Assembly: GCA_934155265.1 (NCBI GenBank)
Contig: CAKPGU010000005.1
Span: 1 to 64,000 of the forward strand
Length of the DNA stretch: 64,000 nt
Reading direction: 5' to 3'
Origin: an uncultured Clostridia bacterium
GTDB lineage: Bacteria > Bacillota > Clostridia > TANB77 > CAG-508
The stretch's first letter is position 1; each line of letters opens with the position of its first letter. The notes under the pieces are model-generated. The model was not told where the DNA came from. It worked only from the letters and a program-made list of their open reading frames with translations, and did no database searches. The translations under genes and the position numbers were made by a program. Below are positions 1 to 7,153 of this stretch, piece after piece.

Positions 1-195
1 TTTGATTTATTTAGTCGTAAATTATTATATCAAAGGACTTTCTTTTTGTATATTCCGAAACCATTTTACACTATTAATTTTCATGTCGTTATCCTGTATT
101 TGTAGGTGTAGCACTTGCAAGTGAAGGTAAAAAGTGATAATATATAATTGTAAAAATGTCGAAAAAAGTAAGTTAAAATTGTGGAAGAAATAACA

Positions 196-393
196 ATGTT
201 AGAAATATTAGAAAAATTAGAATGGTTAGTAGTTAGAAATCGTACATTTGAGGCTAAAAGAAGATTAAAAATTGAATTAGAAAATTTAAAAGGGATTACA
301 CAAAAGAACTGTAGCAATACTAGATATTATTTTTATAATTGGGCTTGTAGATATTGTCTTAATATGAATTGTGAAAGTAATAAAGGTACTTAA
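196..393 (+). CDS. Small hypothetical protein (65 aa)
   Basis: No family is recognised. The ATG at 196 is preceded at suitable distance by GGAAG; an in-frame GTG at 181 is a less likely start. The N-terminal half is a charged amphipathic helix rich in Glu, Leu and Lys. The C-terminal 20 residues contain four cysteines among aromatic residues, which could be a small metal site. It lies just upstream of, and in the same direction as, the zinc-ribbon gene at 448. It may be a real accessory gene or chance coding. Confidence 0.3.
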   Translation: MLEILEKLEWLVVRNRTFEAKRRLKIELENLKGITQKNCSNTRYYFYNWACRYCLNMNCESNKGT

Positions 394-447
394 TTAGGTT
401 TTCAAAATTTAAAAATTTTAATTTTTGAAGATTGGGGGGTGTTTTTT

Positions 448-837
448 ATGGAAGAATTCGACAAAGAAAAACTAATTATATGTAATAATTGTAAGGCAAT
501 AAATAGAGGCGAACGTTACTGTCATAATTGTGGCAATGATTTATTAGAAAATAAAGTCCAAGACAATAATGAAGAAAAAACTATTGAATATACAGACTCT
601 AGTAATAGTTCAAATATTGTAGCACAAAAATTTACAATAATTGTTATATCAACTAAAGTTGTTGGTTATATTCTTTCGATTATTGTAGCGATTGTATTAA
701 TGAAAGTCGTTAAATTTTGGGTTGGATTAGTAGTTGGCTTGTTGATTGCAGATATAACTTGGCTTAGTACATTACTATTTGAGGCAATAGCAGAAATAAT
801 AAATTTGTTGCAAGATATAAAGAATAAGGAGATGTAA
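448..837 (+). CDS. Zinc-ribbon membrane protein, copy A (129 aa)
   Basis: Residues 10-30 hold a CxxC...CxxC zinc ribbon (ICNNCK and YCHNCGND). A polar linker follows, then two hydrophobic segments around residues 62-85 and 88-110, so the ribbon is presumably cytoplasmic on a membrane hairpin. The ATG at 448 follows a GGGGGG-containing ribosome site; the in-frame GTG at 439 overlaps that site and is rejected. A copy differing at about ten residues lies on the opposite strand at 5832-6218. The gene is followed by a single-pass protein and a broken zinc-ribbon/TPR gene in the same direction, so the three look like one operon. The function is unknown; the family resembles accessory membrane proteins of integrated elements. 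Confidence 0.8.
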   Translation: MEEFDKEKLIICNNCKAINRGERYCHNCGNDLLENKVQDNNEEKTIEYTDSSNSSNIVAQKFTIIVISTKVVGYILSIIVAIVLMKVVKFWVGLVVGLLIADITWLSTLLFEAIAEIINLLQDIKNKEM

Positions 838-843
838 AAATAT

Positions 844-1233
844 ATGGAAAAAAATAATAAAAAAATAATAGTAATATGTGGTAGCATTATAATTGCATTC
901 ATATTAATAGCAATAATTGTATATGCAATATTAGGAAAACTTCCTAATAAAAATATAGGAAAATGGAGTTCATCTTCTTTAGGATATTCAGCAAATTTAA
1001 AATTATATGAAGATAAACATTTTGAGATGAACTTTAATGTTGGCTATACTATAGGAACAACATACAATGCAAATGTAACGTATAAAGGAACATATAAATA
1101 TTTTAATGGAAAAATAACATTAATACCAGATAATGAAAGTATCAAATATGAGGGGAATTTTGGAGATAACAGATTGACTTTAAGAAAAATCGAAAATGGT
1201 AAGAGTGGAGATTTTATAGAATTTAAAAAATAA
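844..1233 (+). CDS. Single-pass membrane protein with small extracytoplasmic domain (129 aa)
   Basis: One strongly hydrophobic helix (about residues 8-31) follows a lysine-rich start, giving an N-in orientation. The remaining ~95 residues are polar with alternating beta-type segments (YSANLKLYEDKHFEMNF, YNANVTYKGTYKYF), like the small lipocalin-like beta domains of other Gram-positive anchored proteins; this fold is inferred from pattern only. Its AAGGAG ribosome site lies inside the end of the preceding gene, so the two are probably translated together. No counterpart exists in the inverted module at 4.6-6.2 kb. Confidence 0.7.
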   Translation: MEKNNKKIIVICGSIIIAFILIAIIVYAILGKLPNKNIGKWSSSSLGYSANLKLYEDKHFEMNFNVGYTIGTTYNANVTYKGTYKYFNGKITLIPDNESIKYEGNFGDNRLTLRKIENGKSGDFIEFKK

Positions 1234-1254
1234 TATATATGAAAGGTAAAAATT

Positions 1255-2544
1255 ATGTGGATTCTAATAATATCAATAATTGCATTTGCTATAATAATGT
1301 TTATAGTGAATTTAATTGATAAAAATAAAGAAAAATTAATTGAAAAATTTAAAATAGAAAAAAAGGAAATAATGAAATGTCCTCATTGTTTTAGCGAGTA
1401 TGAAGATTTAAAATAAAAAAAATGTCGTTATTGCGATTTTAATTTAGAAAAAAAAATAAAATATATTTTTCCAAGTGAACTAAAATGGAAAATAATAAGA
1501 ACTCTAATAGCAACTATATTGTTAGGCATTTTGGCATCTTTGATAATTTTTGGGGTAATAACTTGTGCAAATAAAATAATATATAATGTTCAATTAGATA
1601 AATGTTATACATTAATTAAAGAAAATAATCCTGAAGAATTAAAAAATGTTATCAATATATATCAAAAAAAATATAATGATTTTGAGAAAGAAGCATTAAA
1701 TAAAGTTTATATAGTTATTAATGAAAATATAGAAAATATTAAACAAGGAAATGACAATAATCTATTAGACTTTCTAGAAAAATTAAAACAAAGTTTAAAT
1801 AATAAGCATATAGAAAATAATTATAAAAACATAAATAACTATATGGAATCAATTAAATATATAAATGAAAATGATTATATAAATGCATATATTGAATTAA
1901 ATAAAGCAAAAGAAGATGATACAACTAATGTATATGATGAATGTCAAAATAAATTAAATGAAATTAAAGATAAATCTTTTGAACAAGTTCTTCAAAAATC
2001 AAAAGATTTCATAAATAACAATGATTATAAGTCTGCTCAAAATACATTGTCAGCTTTTAAAAATATAGGAAATACAGAAATTTTAGATTTATATAATTCT
2101 GTTAATAAACATATAGAAATGGATGAAGCACTAACAAAAGCAAGAGAATATATGAATAATAACGATTATAGTAGTGTAATGTCAACATTATCTAAATTTC
2201 TTAACGAAAATAATGAGGAAATAACTGAATTATATAATAATGCCAAAGCAGAGAAAGAGCGAATTGAAGCAGAGAAAAAAGCACAAGAGGAAGCAGAAAG
2301 AAAAGCAAGAGAGAAAAAAGAAGCAGAAGAAAAAGCAAAAAGAGAAGCAGAAGAAAAAGCTAGAAAAAAACGTGAAGGTGTAACAATAGGAATGACCCAA
2401 CAAGATGTTTTAGATTCTATGTGGGGAAAACCTGAAAGTATAAATAGAACAGTTACATCAGGACACGTTTACGAACAATGGGTATATGGCTATCCTAATT
2501 ATTTATATTTTACAGATGGAATATTAACATCTATACAAAATTAA
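1255..2544 (+). pseudogene. Zinc-ribbon/TPR-like membrane protein with C-terminal SmpA/OmlA-like domain, interrupted by a stop
   Basis: The gene starts at ATG 1255 behind GAAAGG. It encodes a TM helix, then a zinc ribbon whose first half is MKCPHCFSEYEDLK; an in-frame TAA (1414-1416) follows at once and the reading frame continues with KKCRYCDF, the second half of the ribbon. AAA to TAA is a one-base change. After the stop come a second TM helix, a long helical repeat region with motifs like INNNDYKSAQNTL and MNNNDYSSVMSTL, a Lys/Glu/Ala-rich coiled coil, and a C-terminal domain with GMTQQDVLDSMWGKP and EQWVYG, typical of SmpA/OmlA-like folds. A short restart at TTG 1519 lacks a ribosome site. 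The related protein at 4594-5772 has the same plan but no stop and a different C-terminal domain. Confidence 0.75.
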
Positions 2545-2563
2545 GAGGGAATTTCCCTCTTTT
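2544..2563 (+). terminator. Terminator after the zinc-ribbon/TPR operon
   Basis: A 7-bp GC-containing stem (AGAGGGA/TCCCTCT) begins at the stop codon of the broken TPR gene and is followed by a short T run. Confidence 0.75.
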
Positions 2564-2570
2564 GTTATAT

Positions 2571-2715
2571 CTATAACATCAAAAATAAGCCGATTTAATA
2601 TAAAAGATGATAAATTACTCATCTAATAATCAAAACGGCTTATTTTTGCTTATATGATAAAAATGTATCGTCAAAAACCCTTGAAAATACTGGCTTTTAG
2701 ATTTAATAAAATCAA
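2571..2715. repeat. 145-bp palindromic element, copy A (inverted relative to 4428-4562)
   Basis: The sequence matches the reverse complement of 4428-4562 almost base for base, then identity ends sharply. Inside it, AAAATAAGCCG and CGGCTTATTTT form an inverted repeat about 65 bp apart, with a nested GATGA/TCATC. It lies just after the TPR gene in both copies, so it is either part of a module duplicated in inverted orientation or a short non-autonomous insertion. A replication or termination role cannot be excluded. Confidence 0.8.
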
Positions 2716-3077
2716 AATTTTAATATAAATAAATATTATTATCTCAACTTAAAAACATACTCTATAAGAACGTTACTCTATGCTCTACACAACAAATATA
2801 GACGTTTTTATAAGTAATATTATAAAATTATATATCACAAAATATAAAATGGCTTAAAAAGGCTCATACAGAAATAATAAATCTATCAAAAAGTCCGTAT
2901 TTCAAAATTTAGTATATAGATGTATAATTTATTGTATTTTTCATTAAAATTGTTTTGGAACTATATTTAAGAATTTTGGGAAGTATATTAAGGTTACTTA
3001 ATGAATATTACATTTTATATGATACAATGATAAACATTAAAATAATTGTACTAATGTGTATTAATTTTTTAAAAATA
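2716..3077. other. AT-rich gap without a supported gene
   Basis: The gap carries only poor open frames with low-complexity composition and no ribosome sites. No RNA gene was recognised. It connects the palindromic element to the phased repeats. Confidence 0.5.
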
Positions 3078-3142
3078 GTTTCTGCAAGTTTCTGCAATTT
3101 AAAAATTCGAGTTTCTGCAATTTTATTAAAAAGTTTCTGCAA
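3078..3142. repeat. Four helically phased direct repeats GTTTCTGCAA
   Basis: Exact copies begin at 3078, 3088, 3111 and 3133. The spacings of 10, 23 and 22 bp place all four on about the same face of the helix, as expected for a cooperatively binding protein. Position 270-340 bp from the tRNA-derived site at 3416 suits integrase arm-type sites or replication iterons of the element that lies to the left. The spacers are too short and the unit too small for a CRISPR array. Confidence 0.7.
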
Positions 3143-3368
3143 GAGTAGAAAAATTTACAAGTCCATACAGACACCTACAGAAAAAAATAAAATTTTAATA
3201 TAGGCTGAACTCCTTTAATATCAATACTTGTAGCCTATTAAAAACAATATTCAACTTATAATTTGGATTTTGAATAGATAAAAATTTATAACAAAAGTAG
3301 AAAAAGTCTGTTCTTTCAGTAATATCAATGGTTTTAGAGTTTTGCTGTATGGACTTAAAAACAATTAA

Positions 3369-3407
3369 AAATCCTGTACCCCACTATTTTCAATGGGTAC
3401 AGGATTT
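3369..3407 (+). terminator. Strong 13-bp hairpin next to the att site
   Basis: A perfect 13-bp stem (AAATCCTGTACCC with GGGTACAGGATTT, loop of 13) lies 8 bp from the tRNA-derived repeat. Flanking A and T runs would allow bidirectional termination, insulating the element from the neighbouring DNA. Confidence 0.7.
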
Positions 3408-3415
3408 AATTTCAC

Positions 3416-3438
3416 TGGTCGAGGCGACAGGGATCGAA
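3416..3438. repeat. Distal attachment site (23-bp copy of tRNA-Pro 3' end)
   Basis: The 23 bp starting TGGTCGAGGCGACAGGGATC are identical to 12663-12685, which covers the CCA end, acceptor strand and T arm of the tRNA. Identity stops after GAA, so this is a displaced fragment, not a tRNA. Confidence 0.9.
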
Positions 3439-3582
3439 TTGGGGTGACATACGAACAAAATTTTATTTTTAATCAATGTTTATATATCTTTTTTCTTAGA
3501 GTCACAGGAACTTTAAAATTTTGTGTTTTTATCAATTTGTTTTTTTGCTATATAAAATATGGACTTAATTTTGGTATTAACT

Positions 3583-3602
3583 TTGGCAATATATTGGTAA
3601 AA
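3583..3602. promoter_or_regulatory. Left integrase arm-type site
   Basis: TTGGCAATATATTGGTAAAA matches 12598-12617 at 19 of 20 positions and in the same orientation. It contains two TTGGYAA units 11 bp apart. Related TTTGGTA/TTGGTAAA half-copies lie near 3570 and 3651. Confidence 0.65.
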
Positions 3603-3718
3603 ATTTTGCATAATAATTTTTATCAATAATTACTTAGTTTTTTGTCTGTTACCATTTACCAAATTATAATTTTACAAGAATATTAGATATTTCTATCCTC
3701 ATTTTTATTATATTTTAA

Positions 3719-3747
3719 TTGACTTTTTTTAAAAATATGTGTATAAT
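3719..3747 (+). promoter_or_regulatory. Promoter of candidate antitoxin RNA
   Basis: TTGACT and TATAAT are separated by exactly 17 bp. The expected start is the A near 3754. Confidence 0.8.
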
Positions 3748-3753
3748 ATATAT

Positions 3754-3841
3754 AGAAAATGAGAGTCACAGAAATGTGGCTACCACATAAATTGTTTTAG
3801 CAACACATTCCAACCGACGAAAGCAGAATGTGTTGTTTTTT
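3754..3841 (+). ncRNA. Candidate type I antitoxin RNA (~88 nt)
   Basis: The RNA would run from the consensus promoter at 3719-3747 to an intrinsic terminator (AACACATTC at 3802 paired with GAATGTGTT at 3826, then a T run). It carries no plausible reading frame. Its 3' end touches the stop codon of the convergent hydrophobic-peptide gene, so a toxin mRNA reading past its stop would be complementary to all of it. It begins with AGAAAATGAGA, the same eleven bases as the predicted toxin mRNA start at 4020. ATGTGGctaCCACAT gives an internal hairpin. Confidence 0.65.
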
Positions 3842-3944
3842 ATTGTTTATTAGTCCACATTATGTATATAATACACAACAAGGCTACGTTTATAGTTATT
3901 GAAAACATAAATCCTAATATTAGGAATAGTAAGAAATTTACCAT
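3840..3944 (-). CDS. 34-aa hydrophobic peptide, putative type I toxin
   Basis: The peptide begins MVNFLLFLILGFMFS and ends IMWTNKQ: a single transmembrane helix with a short polar tail, the usual form of small pore-forming type I toxins. AAGGAGGTGG stands 5-9 nt before the ATG, and a CTCGAT/ATCGAG hairpin sits directly in front of the ribosome site. A 17-bp-spaced promoter (4030-4058, minus strand) lies about 80 nt upstream. The convergent RNA at 3754-3841 abuts its 3' end. It does not match the Fst or TxpA peptides closely, so the family is uncertain and assignment rests on gene arrangement. Confidence 0.65.
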   Translation of the reverse strand: MVNFLLFLILGFMFSITINVALLCIIYIMWTNKQ

Positions 3945-4029
3945 AAACAACCACCTCCTTGCTCTCGATTATATCGAGTATTGAAAGTGGTAGCCCAACA
4001 TATCTGCTATCTCATTTTCTACGTATAAC

Positions 4030-4058
4030 ACTATATAACATTTTTTACTAAAAAACAA
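4030..4058 (-). promoter_or_regulatory. Promoter of the hydrophobic-peptide gene
   Basis: On the minus strand TTGTTT and TATAGT are separated by 17 bp. The transcript would start near 4020 with AGAAAATGAGA, matching the start of the opposing RNA. Confidence 0.65.
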
Positions 4059-4427
4059 GCGAACATAGTAAAATTTTACAATTATTTTGTTTTATACAAA
4101 TTATCATATAAATGTAATATTCATTAAGTAGTTTTTTGTAAGTTCATTTATAGTAAAAATAGTTATATTTTCAATTTTTATATTATCTATAACAAATTAT
4201 ACTGTCATCATCTAAAAATCCCTCAGTTAAGTCATTAAGTAACTAATCTAATTTACTTTTATATTAATTTTATTCTGTACGAGCCTTTTAGAACGATTTT
4301 TATTTTTTACCCATATAATTTCATTACTGTTTCAAAAACATTCGTTCACGTGTATCGTCGTTTGTCTAGAACCATCATAAATGTTATTCTTAGAAAAATA
4401 ACATTTTGGAGTAAAACTAGAATTTTA
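4059..4427. other. AT-rich intergenic stretch with one hairpin
   Basis: No gene is supported. AAATGTTATT/AATAACATTT (4379-4405) forms a 10-bp hairpin. The sequence ATCATATAAATGTAATATT near 4098 recurs at 9624 in the rep control region, so it is an element-internal repeat of unknown role. Confidence 0.45.
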
Positions 4428-4562
4428 TAAAATCTAAAAGTCAGTATTTTCAAGGGTTTTAGACGATACATTTTTATCATATACGTCAAAATAAGCCGTT
4501 TTAATTATTAGATGAGTAATTTATTATCTTTTAATTTAAATCGGCTTATTTTTGATGTTATA
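4428..4562. repeat. Palindromic element, copy B
   Basis: Near-identical reverse complement of 2571-2715, with the same AAAATAAGCCG/CGGCTTATTTT internal inverted repeat. It stands just after the 3' end of the TPR gene on the minus strand, mirroring copy A, and can serve as its terminator. Confidence 0.8.
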
Positions 4563-4593
4563 GAAAAAGAAAAAGGAGGGATATGAGACCCAA

Positions 4594-5772
4594 TTAGTCT
4601 CCATAAGTTCCCCACCAAGTTCCTTCCCAACTTCCATTTGAAACATAGGTCTCAACATAATAGTAATTACCCTTTACTACTTTTACTGTCTTATCTACAT
4701 TATAATCTCCAATCTCATTACATATTAATTCTTCCAAATCTTGATTACTATCCAATAGTTTTACAATAAAATTACCACTTCCTCTAAATGTTGCTTGAAA
4801 TCTAAATGTATTACTTGTCATACAAACCTTCCATATCTTTTTACCATTTTTATTTATAGTTAGTTTATCTTTTTTAGCATCTAGTTCAGCTTGTTGTCTT
4901 TTTCTTTCTTCTTCTTGTTGTTTTCTTCTTTCAAGTTCTTCCTTTGCTTTCTTTTCTGCCTCAATTCGATTTAATTCATTTGTAACATTATTATACATAT
5001 CAACAATAGTTTGATTTCCAAAATCCTTATATTTTTCTAAAAATGTTTTAGCTGATGAATAGTCTTGATTATTGATTTTTTCTTGACCTTGTGAAATTAC
5101 TTCTTGCAACATTTGCTCTTTGATTTCATTTTGTTTGTTAGTTGCAATATCAACAACTTCTTTGTTAGTATTTTTATTATCTGTAATTACCGTTTCCAAT
5201 AAATTATATGCTTGTATATATTTTTGCTCTTGAATATATTGATTAGCCGTATTTATGTTTGAATATCCTATTGCTTTTAAATATTTATTTTCAATAGTTG
5301 TATTACTTGAATTTTTTTCTTTTATCTTTTTTATCATATTAATTAATTCATCATCATTAGTTCCATTTTTAACATTTTCAATTCTTTCATCTATTGCTTG
5401 ATATAGTTTTTTATATGCATCTGATGAAAATTCTGTTTCCTTTGAGTGTTCAGCTATTATAGAGTTAAATTTTTCAAAATTTAATTCATTTTTTATTGTT
5501 TCATAGCAAATTGATAAATCATTATTATATTTTTCTATTCGCTTTTGTTCAGTTATATGAATATATATATATATACTCAAGCTAAGTATAATTGCTATTG
5601 ATATAATACTTATTAAAAAAATAATTATTTTTTTCTTTTCTATCCATTTGGGAATCTTGATATTTTTAATTTTATTTTTAATTTTTTCTTTGTTTTTCCA
5701 TATAAAATAGACAATATAGCCTATTGATGCAACTATCATTAATACTATTATTACTTTTTGTGTAAAATTCAT
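4594..5772 (-). CDS. Membrane-anchored TPR-like protein with variable C-terminal domain (392 aa)
   Basis: Two TM segments (about residues 6-24 and 48-72) flank a Lys-rich loop. A helical region (75-270) follows with repeats such as IQEQKYIQAYNLL and INNQDYSSAKTFL, typical of degenerate TPR solenoids, then a charged coiled coil (LNRIEAEKKAKEELE onward). The C-terminal ~85 residues (WKVCMTSNTFRFQATF...GTWWGTYGD) are beta-rich. AAAAGGAG precedes the ATG. Organisation matches the broken gene at 1255-2544 except that the zinc ribbon is absent and the terminal domain is unrelated. It follows the zinc-ribbon gene at 5832 in one operon. The role is unknown; an envelope-spanning sensor or adaptor is possible. 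Confidence 0.75.
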   Translation of the reverse strand: MNFTQKVIIVLMIVASIGYIVYFIWKNKEKIKNKIKNIKIPKWIEKKKIIIFLISIISIAIILSLSIYIYIHITEQKRIEKYNNDLSICYETIKNELNFEKFNSIIAEHSKETEFSSDAYKKLYQAIDERIENVKNGTNDDELINMIKKIKEKNSSNTTIENKYLKAIGYSNINTANQYIQEQKYIQAYNLLETVITDNKNTNKEVVDIATNKQNEIKEQMLQEVISQGQEKINNQDYSSAKTFLEKYKDFGNQTIVDMYNNVTNELNRIEAEKKAKEELERRKQQEEERKRQQAELDAKKDKLTINKNGKKIWKVCMTSNTFRFQATFRGSGNFIVKLLDSNQDLEELICNEIGDYNVDKTVKVVKGNYYYVETYVSNGSWEGTWWGTYGD

Positions 5773-5831
5773 TTTTTACATCTCCTTTTAAACATAAAAT
5801 CTTCTTTTTAGTTTTATAAAAAACAAAATTT

Positions 5832-6218
5832 TTAATCTTTGTTCTTTATATCTTGCAACAAATTTATTATTTCTGCTATTGCCTCAAATAGCAATGTGCT
5901 AAGCCAAGTGATATCTGCAATTAACAAACCAACTATTAATCCAAGCCAAAATTTAACGACCCTCATTAATATAATTGCTACAATAATTGAAAGAATATAA
6001 CCAACAACTTTAGTTGATATAACAATTATTGTAAATTTTTGTGCTACTACATTTGAACTATTACTAGAGTCTGTATATTCAATAGTTTTTTCTTCATTAT
6101 TATTTTGTGCTTTATTTTCTAGTAAATCATTTCCACAATTATGACAAAATCGTTCGCCCCTGTTTATGGCTTTACAATTATTACAGATAATTAGTTTATC
6201 TTTGTCAAACTCTTCCAT
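5832..6218 (-). CDS. Zinc-ribbon membrane protein, copy B (128 aa)
   Basis: The protein has a CNNCK...CHNCGND zinc ribbon (residues 10-30), an acidic linker and two C-terminal TM segments. It is over 90% identical to the protein at 448-837. The ATG at 6218 follows GGAGGTG. The gene is divergent from the HTH regulator at 6336 across a 117-bp region containing two palindromic operator candidates, so it is probably repressed by that regulator. The TPR-like gene 4594-5772 lies downstream. Confidence 0.8.
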   Translation of the reverse strand: MEEFDKDKLIICNNCKAINRGERFCHNCGNDLLENKAQNNNEEKTIEYTDSSNSSNVVAQKFTIIVISTKVVGYILSIIVAIILMRVVKFWLGLIVGLLIADITWLSTLLFEAIAEIINLLQDIKNKD

Positions 6219-6268
6219 CAAAACACCTCCAATTCACACATTTCAACAATTAACATTATAATATCATA

Positions 6269-6332
6269 CTTTCATTATTTGTGAAAGCTTTTTGAACAAA
6301 TTTTGTATTAAAATTTTTCACAGGTGGTGAAA
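6269..6332. promoter_or_regulatory. Two palindromic operator candidates in the divergent promoter region
   Basis: CTTTC-N9-GAAAG (6269-6287) and TTTCAC-N5-GTGAAA (6316-6332) share the half-site GTGAAA. The second covers the ribosome site of the HTH gene, which would give autoregulation. The first lies upstream of the leftward zinc-ribbon operon, near a TATAAT on that strand. Confidence 0.55.
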
Positions 6333-6335
6333 GTA

Positions 6336-6554
6336 TTGAATAAATATGATGAAAGATATAAAAAAATAGGGCAGAACATTGCTAAATATAGAAAAGAAAA
6401 AGGGTTATCTCAGGAAGAACTGGCTAATGAAGTGGGGATAAGCTATTCGTATATTATCCAGATAGAAGCTCCAAACGTGGTTAAGAAAATGTCATTGGAA
6501 GTATTGTTTGACATTGCTGATTTTTTACAAATTGATGTGAAAAATTTATTATAA
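6336..6554 (+). CDS. XRE-family HTH regulator (72 aa)
   Basis: This is a compact Cro/C1-type HTH protein: IGQNIAKYRKEKGLSQEELA leads into the recognition helix VGISYSYIIQIE, with no added domain. AGGTGGTG stands 6 nt before TTG 6336; upstream GTG codons at 6324 and 6327 overlap that site and are unlikely starts. It is transcribed away from the zinc-ribbon/TPR operon and sits beside two palindromes, which fits a local repressor of element genes. Confidence 0.85.
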   Translation: MNKYDERYKKIGQNIAKYRKEKGLSQEELANEVGISYSYIIQIEAPNVVKKMSLEVLFDIADFLQIDVKNLL

Positions 6555-6590
6555 AAGACTATCTACAACTAAAATGTAAATAGTCTTTTT
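6553..6590. terminator. Bidirectional terminator between convergent genes
   Basis: AAAAGACTAT pairs with ATAGTCTTTT. The stem ends in an A run on one side and a T run on the other, serving the HTH gene and the small-protein operon at 6598-7423. Confidence 0.75.
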
Positions 6591-6597
6591 ATTTTTA

Positions 6598-6861
6598 TTA
6601 TATGTATATTTTTATTGTTTGATTATAATTAAATTCAATTCGTATAAGCATTTGTTTTATTTCAATATCTCCAACTTCATCTAAACAGATTATTAATTGA
6701 TTTTGTTCACTATCTGTCAATATTAAATTTATTCTATTAAGCAAATATTTAACATTGTTTATTTTGACTATGTATGAAATATCACCAGTTAGTTCTGCAT
6801 ATATATTTTGACCTTTGAAATTGCTATTAAGTTCTTCTTCTAATTCTTTTAAATTTTTCAT
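6598..6861 (-). CDS. Small beta-rich paralog 3 of 3 (87 aa)
   Basis: Last of three tandem related genes. A short N-terminal helix (LKELEEELNSNFKG) is followed by alternating hydrophobic strands with a central Gly-Asp (LTGDISYIVKINNVKYLL). The shared pattern is F-x-N-x-x-I-x-x-E-x-x-G-D-...-I-x-I-x-D-...-I-x-I-x-L. Its ATG overlaps the stop of the preceding gene as ATGA, so translation is coupled. No known family was recognised. Confidence 0.65.
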   Translation of the reverse strand: MKNLKELEEELNSNFKGQNIYAELTGDISYIVKINNVKYLLNRINLILTDSEQNQLIICLDEVGDIEIKQMLIRIEFNYNQTIKIYI

Positions 6862-7145
6862 CTGTGCCTCCAGCTTATATCTCTTATAATAATACTAAGT
6901 TCATCAAGTTGTATTTTTAGAATTCTATTTTCTAAATTAATATAGCATATTTGTGTTATATTAACAACAATTTTATTTTTCTTTGTATAATCTGTTATAT
7001 GTAACAAGCCATTTTTATTATTAAAATATAATTGAATATTATATAATTCAAATCTTAATTTATAATCTCCCATTGTTTCTATTATAACATTTTTATTTCT
7101 AAATATTTTTAATTTTTGATTAATTTGATTTTCTTCTATTTTCAT
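6858..7145 (-). CDS. Small beta-rich paralog 2 of 3 (95 aa)
   Basis: Middle gene of the trio. NKNVIIETMGDYKLRFELYN aligns with the Gly-Asp core of its neighbours and is followed by the same strand pattern (IVVNITQICYINLENRILKI). AGGAGG stands 6 nt before the ATG. It overlaps the next gene by four bases. Confidence 0.65.
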   Translation of the reverse strand: MKIEENQINQKLKIFRNKNVIIETMGDYKLRFELYNIQLYFNNKNGLLHITDYTKKNKIVVNITQICYINLENRILKIQLDELSIIIRDISWRHR

Positions 7146-7153
7146 ATATCCTC

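Noticed and set aside
81..317. 78-aa hydrophobic frame on the minus strand
   Set aside because: It is the mirror of the AT-rich plus-strand frame, with no ribosome site.
3078..3142. CRISPR array
   Set aside because: The unit is only 10 bp, spacers are 0-13 bp and not spacer-like, and no cas gene is present.
3416..3438. Second tRNA gene
   Set aside because: Only the 3' acceptor and part of the T arm are present.
2955..3629. Open frames at 2955-3203 and 3393-3629
   Set aside because: No ribosome sites; one runs through the phased repeats and the other through the tRNA-derived att copy.
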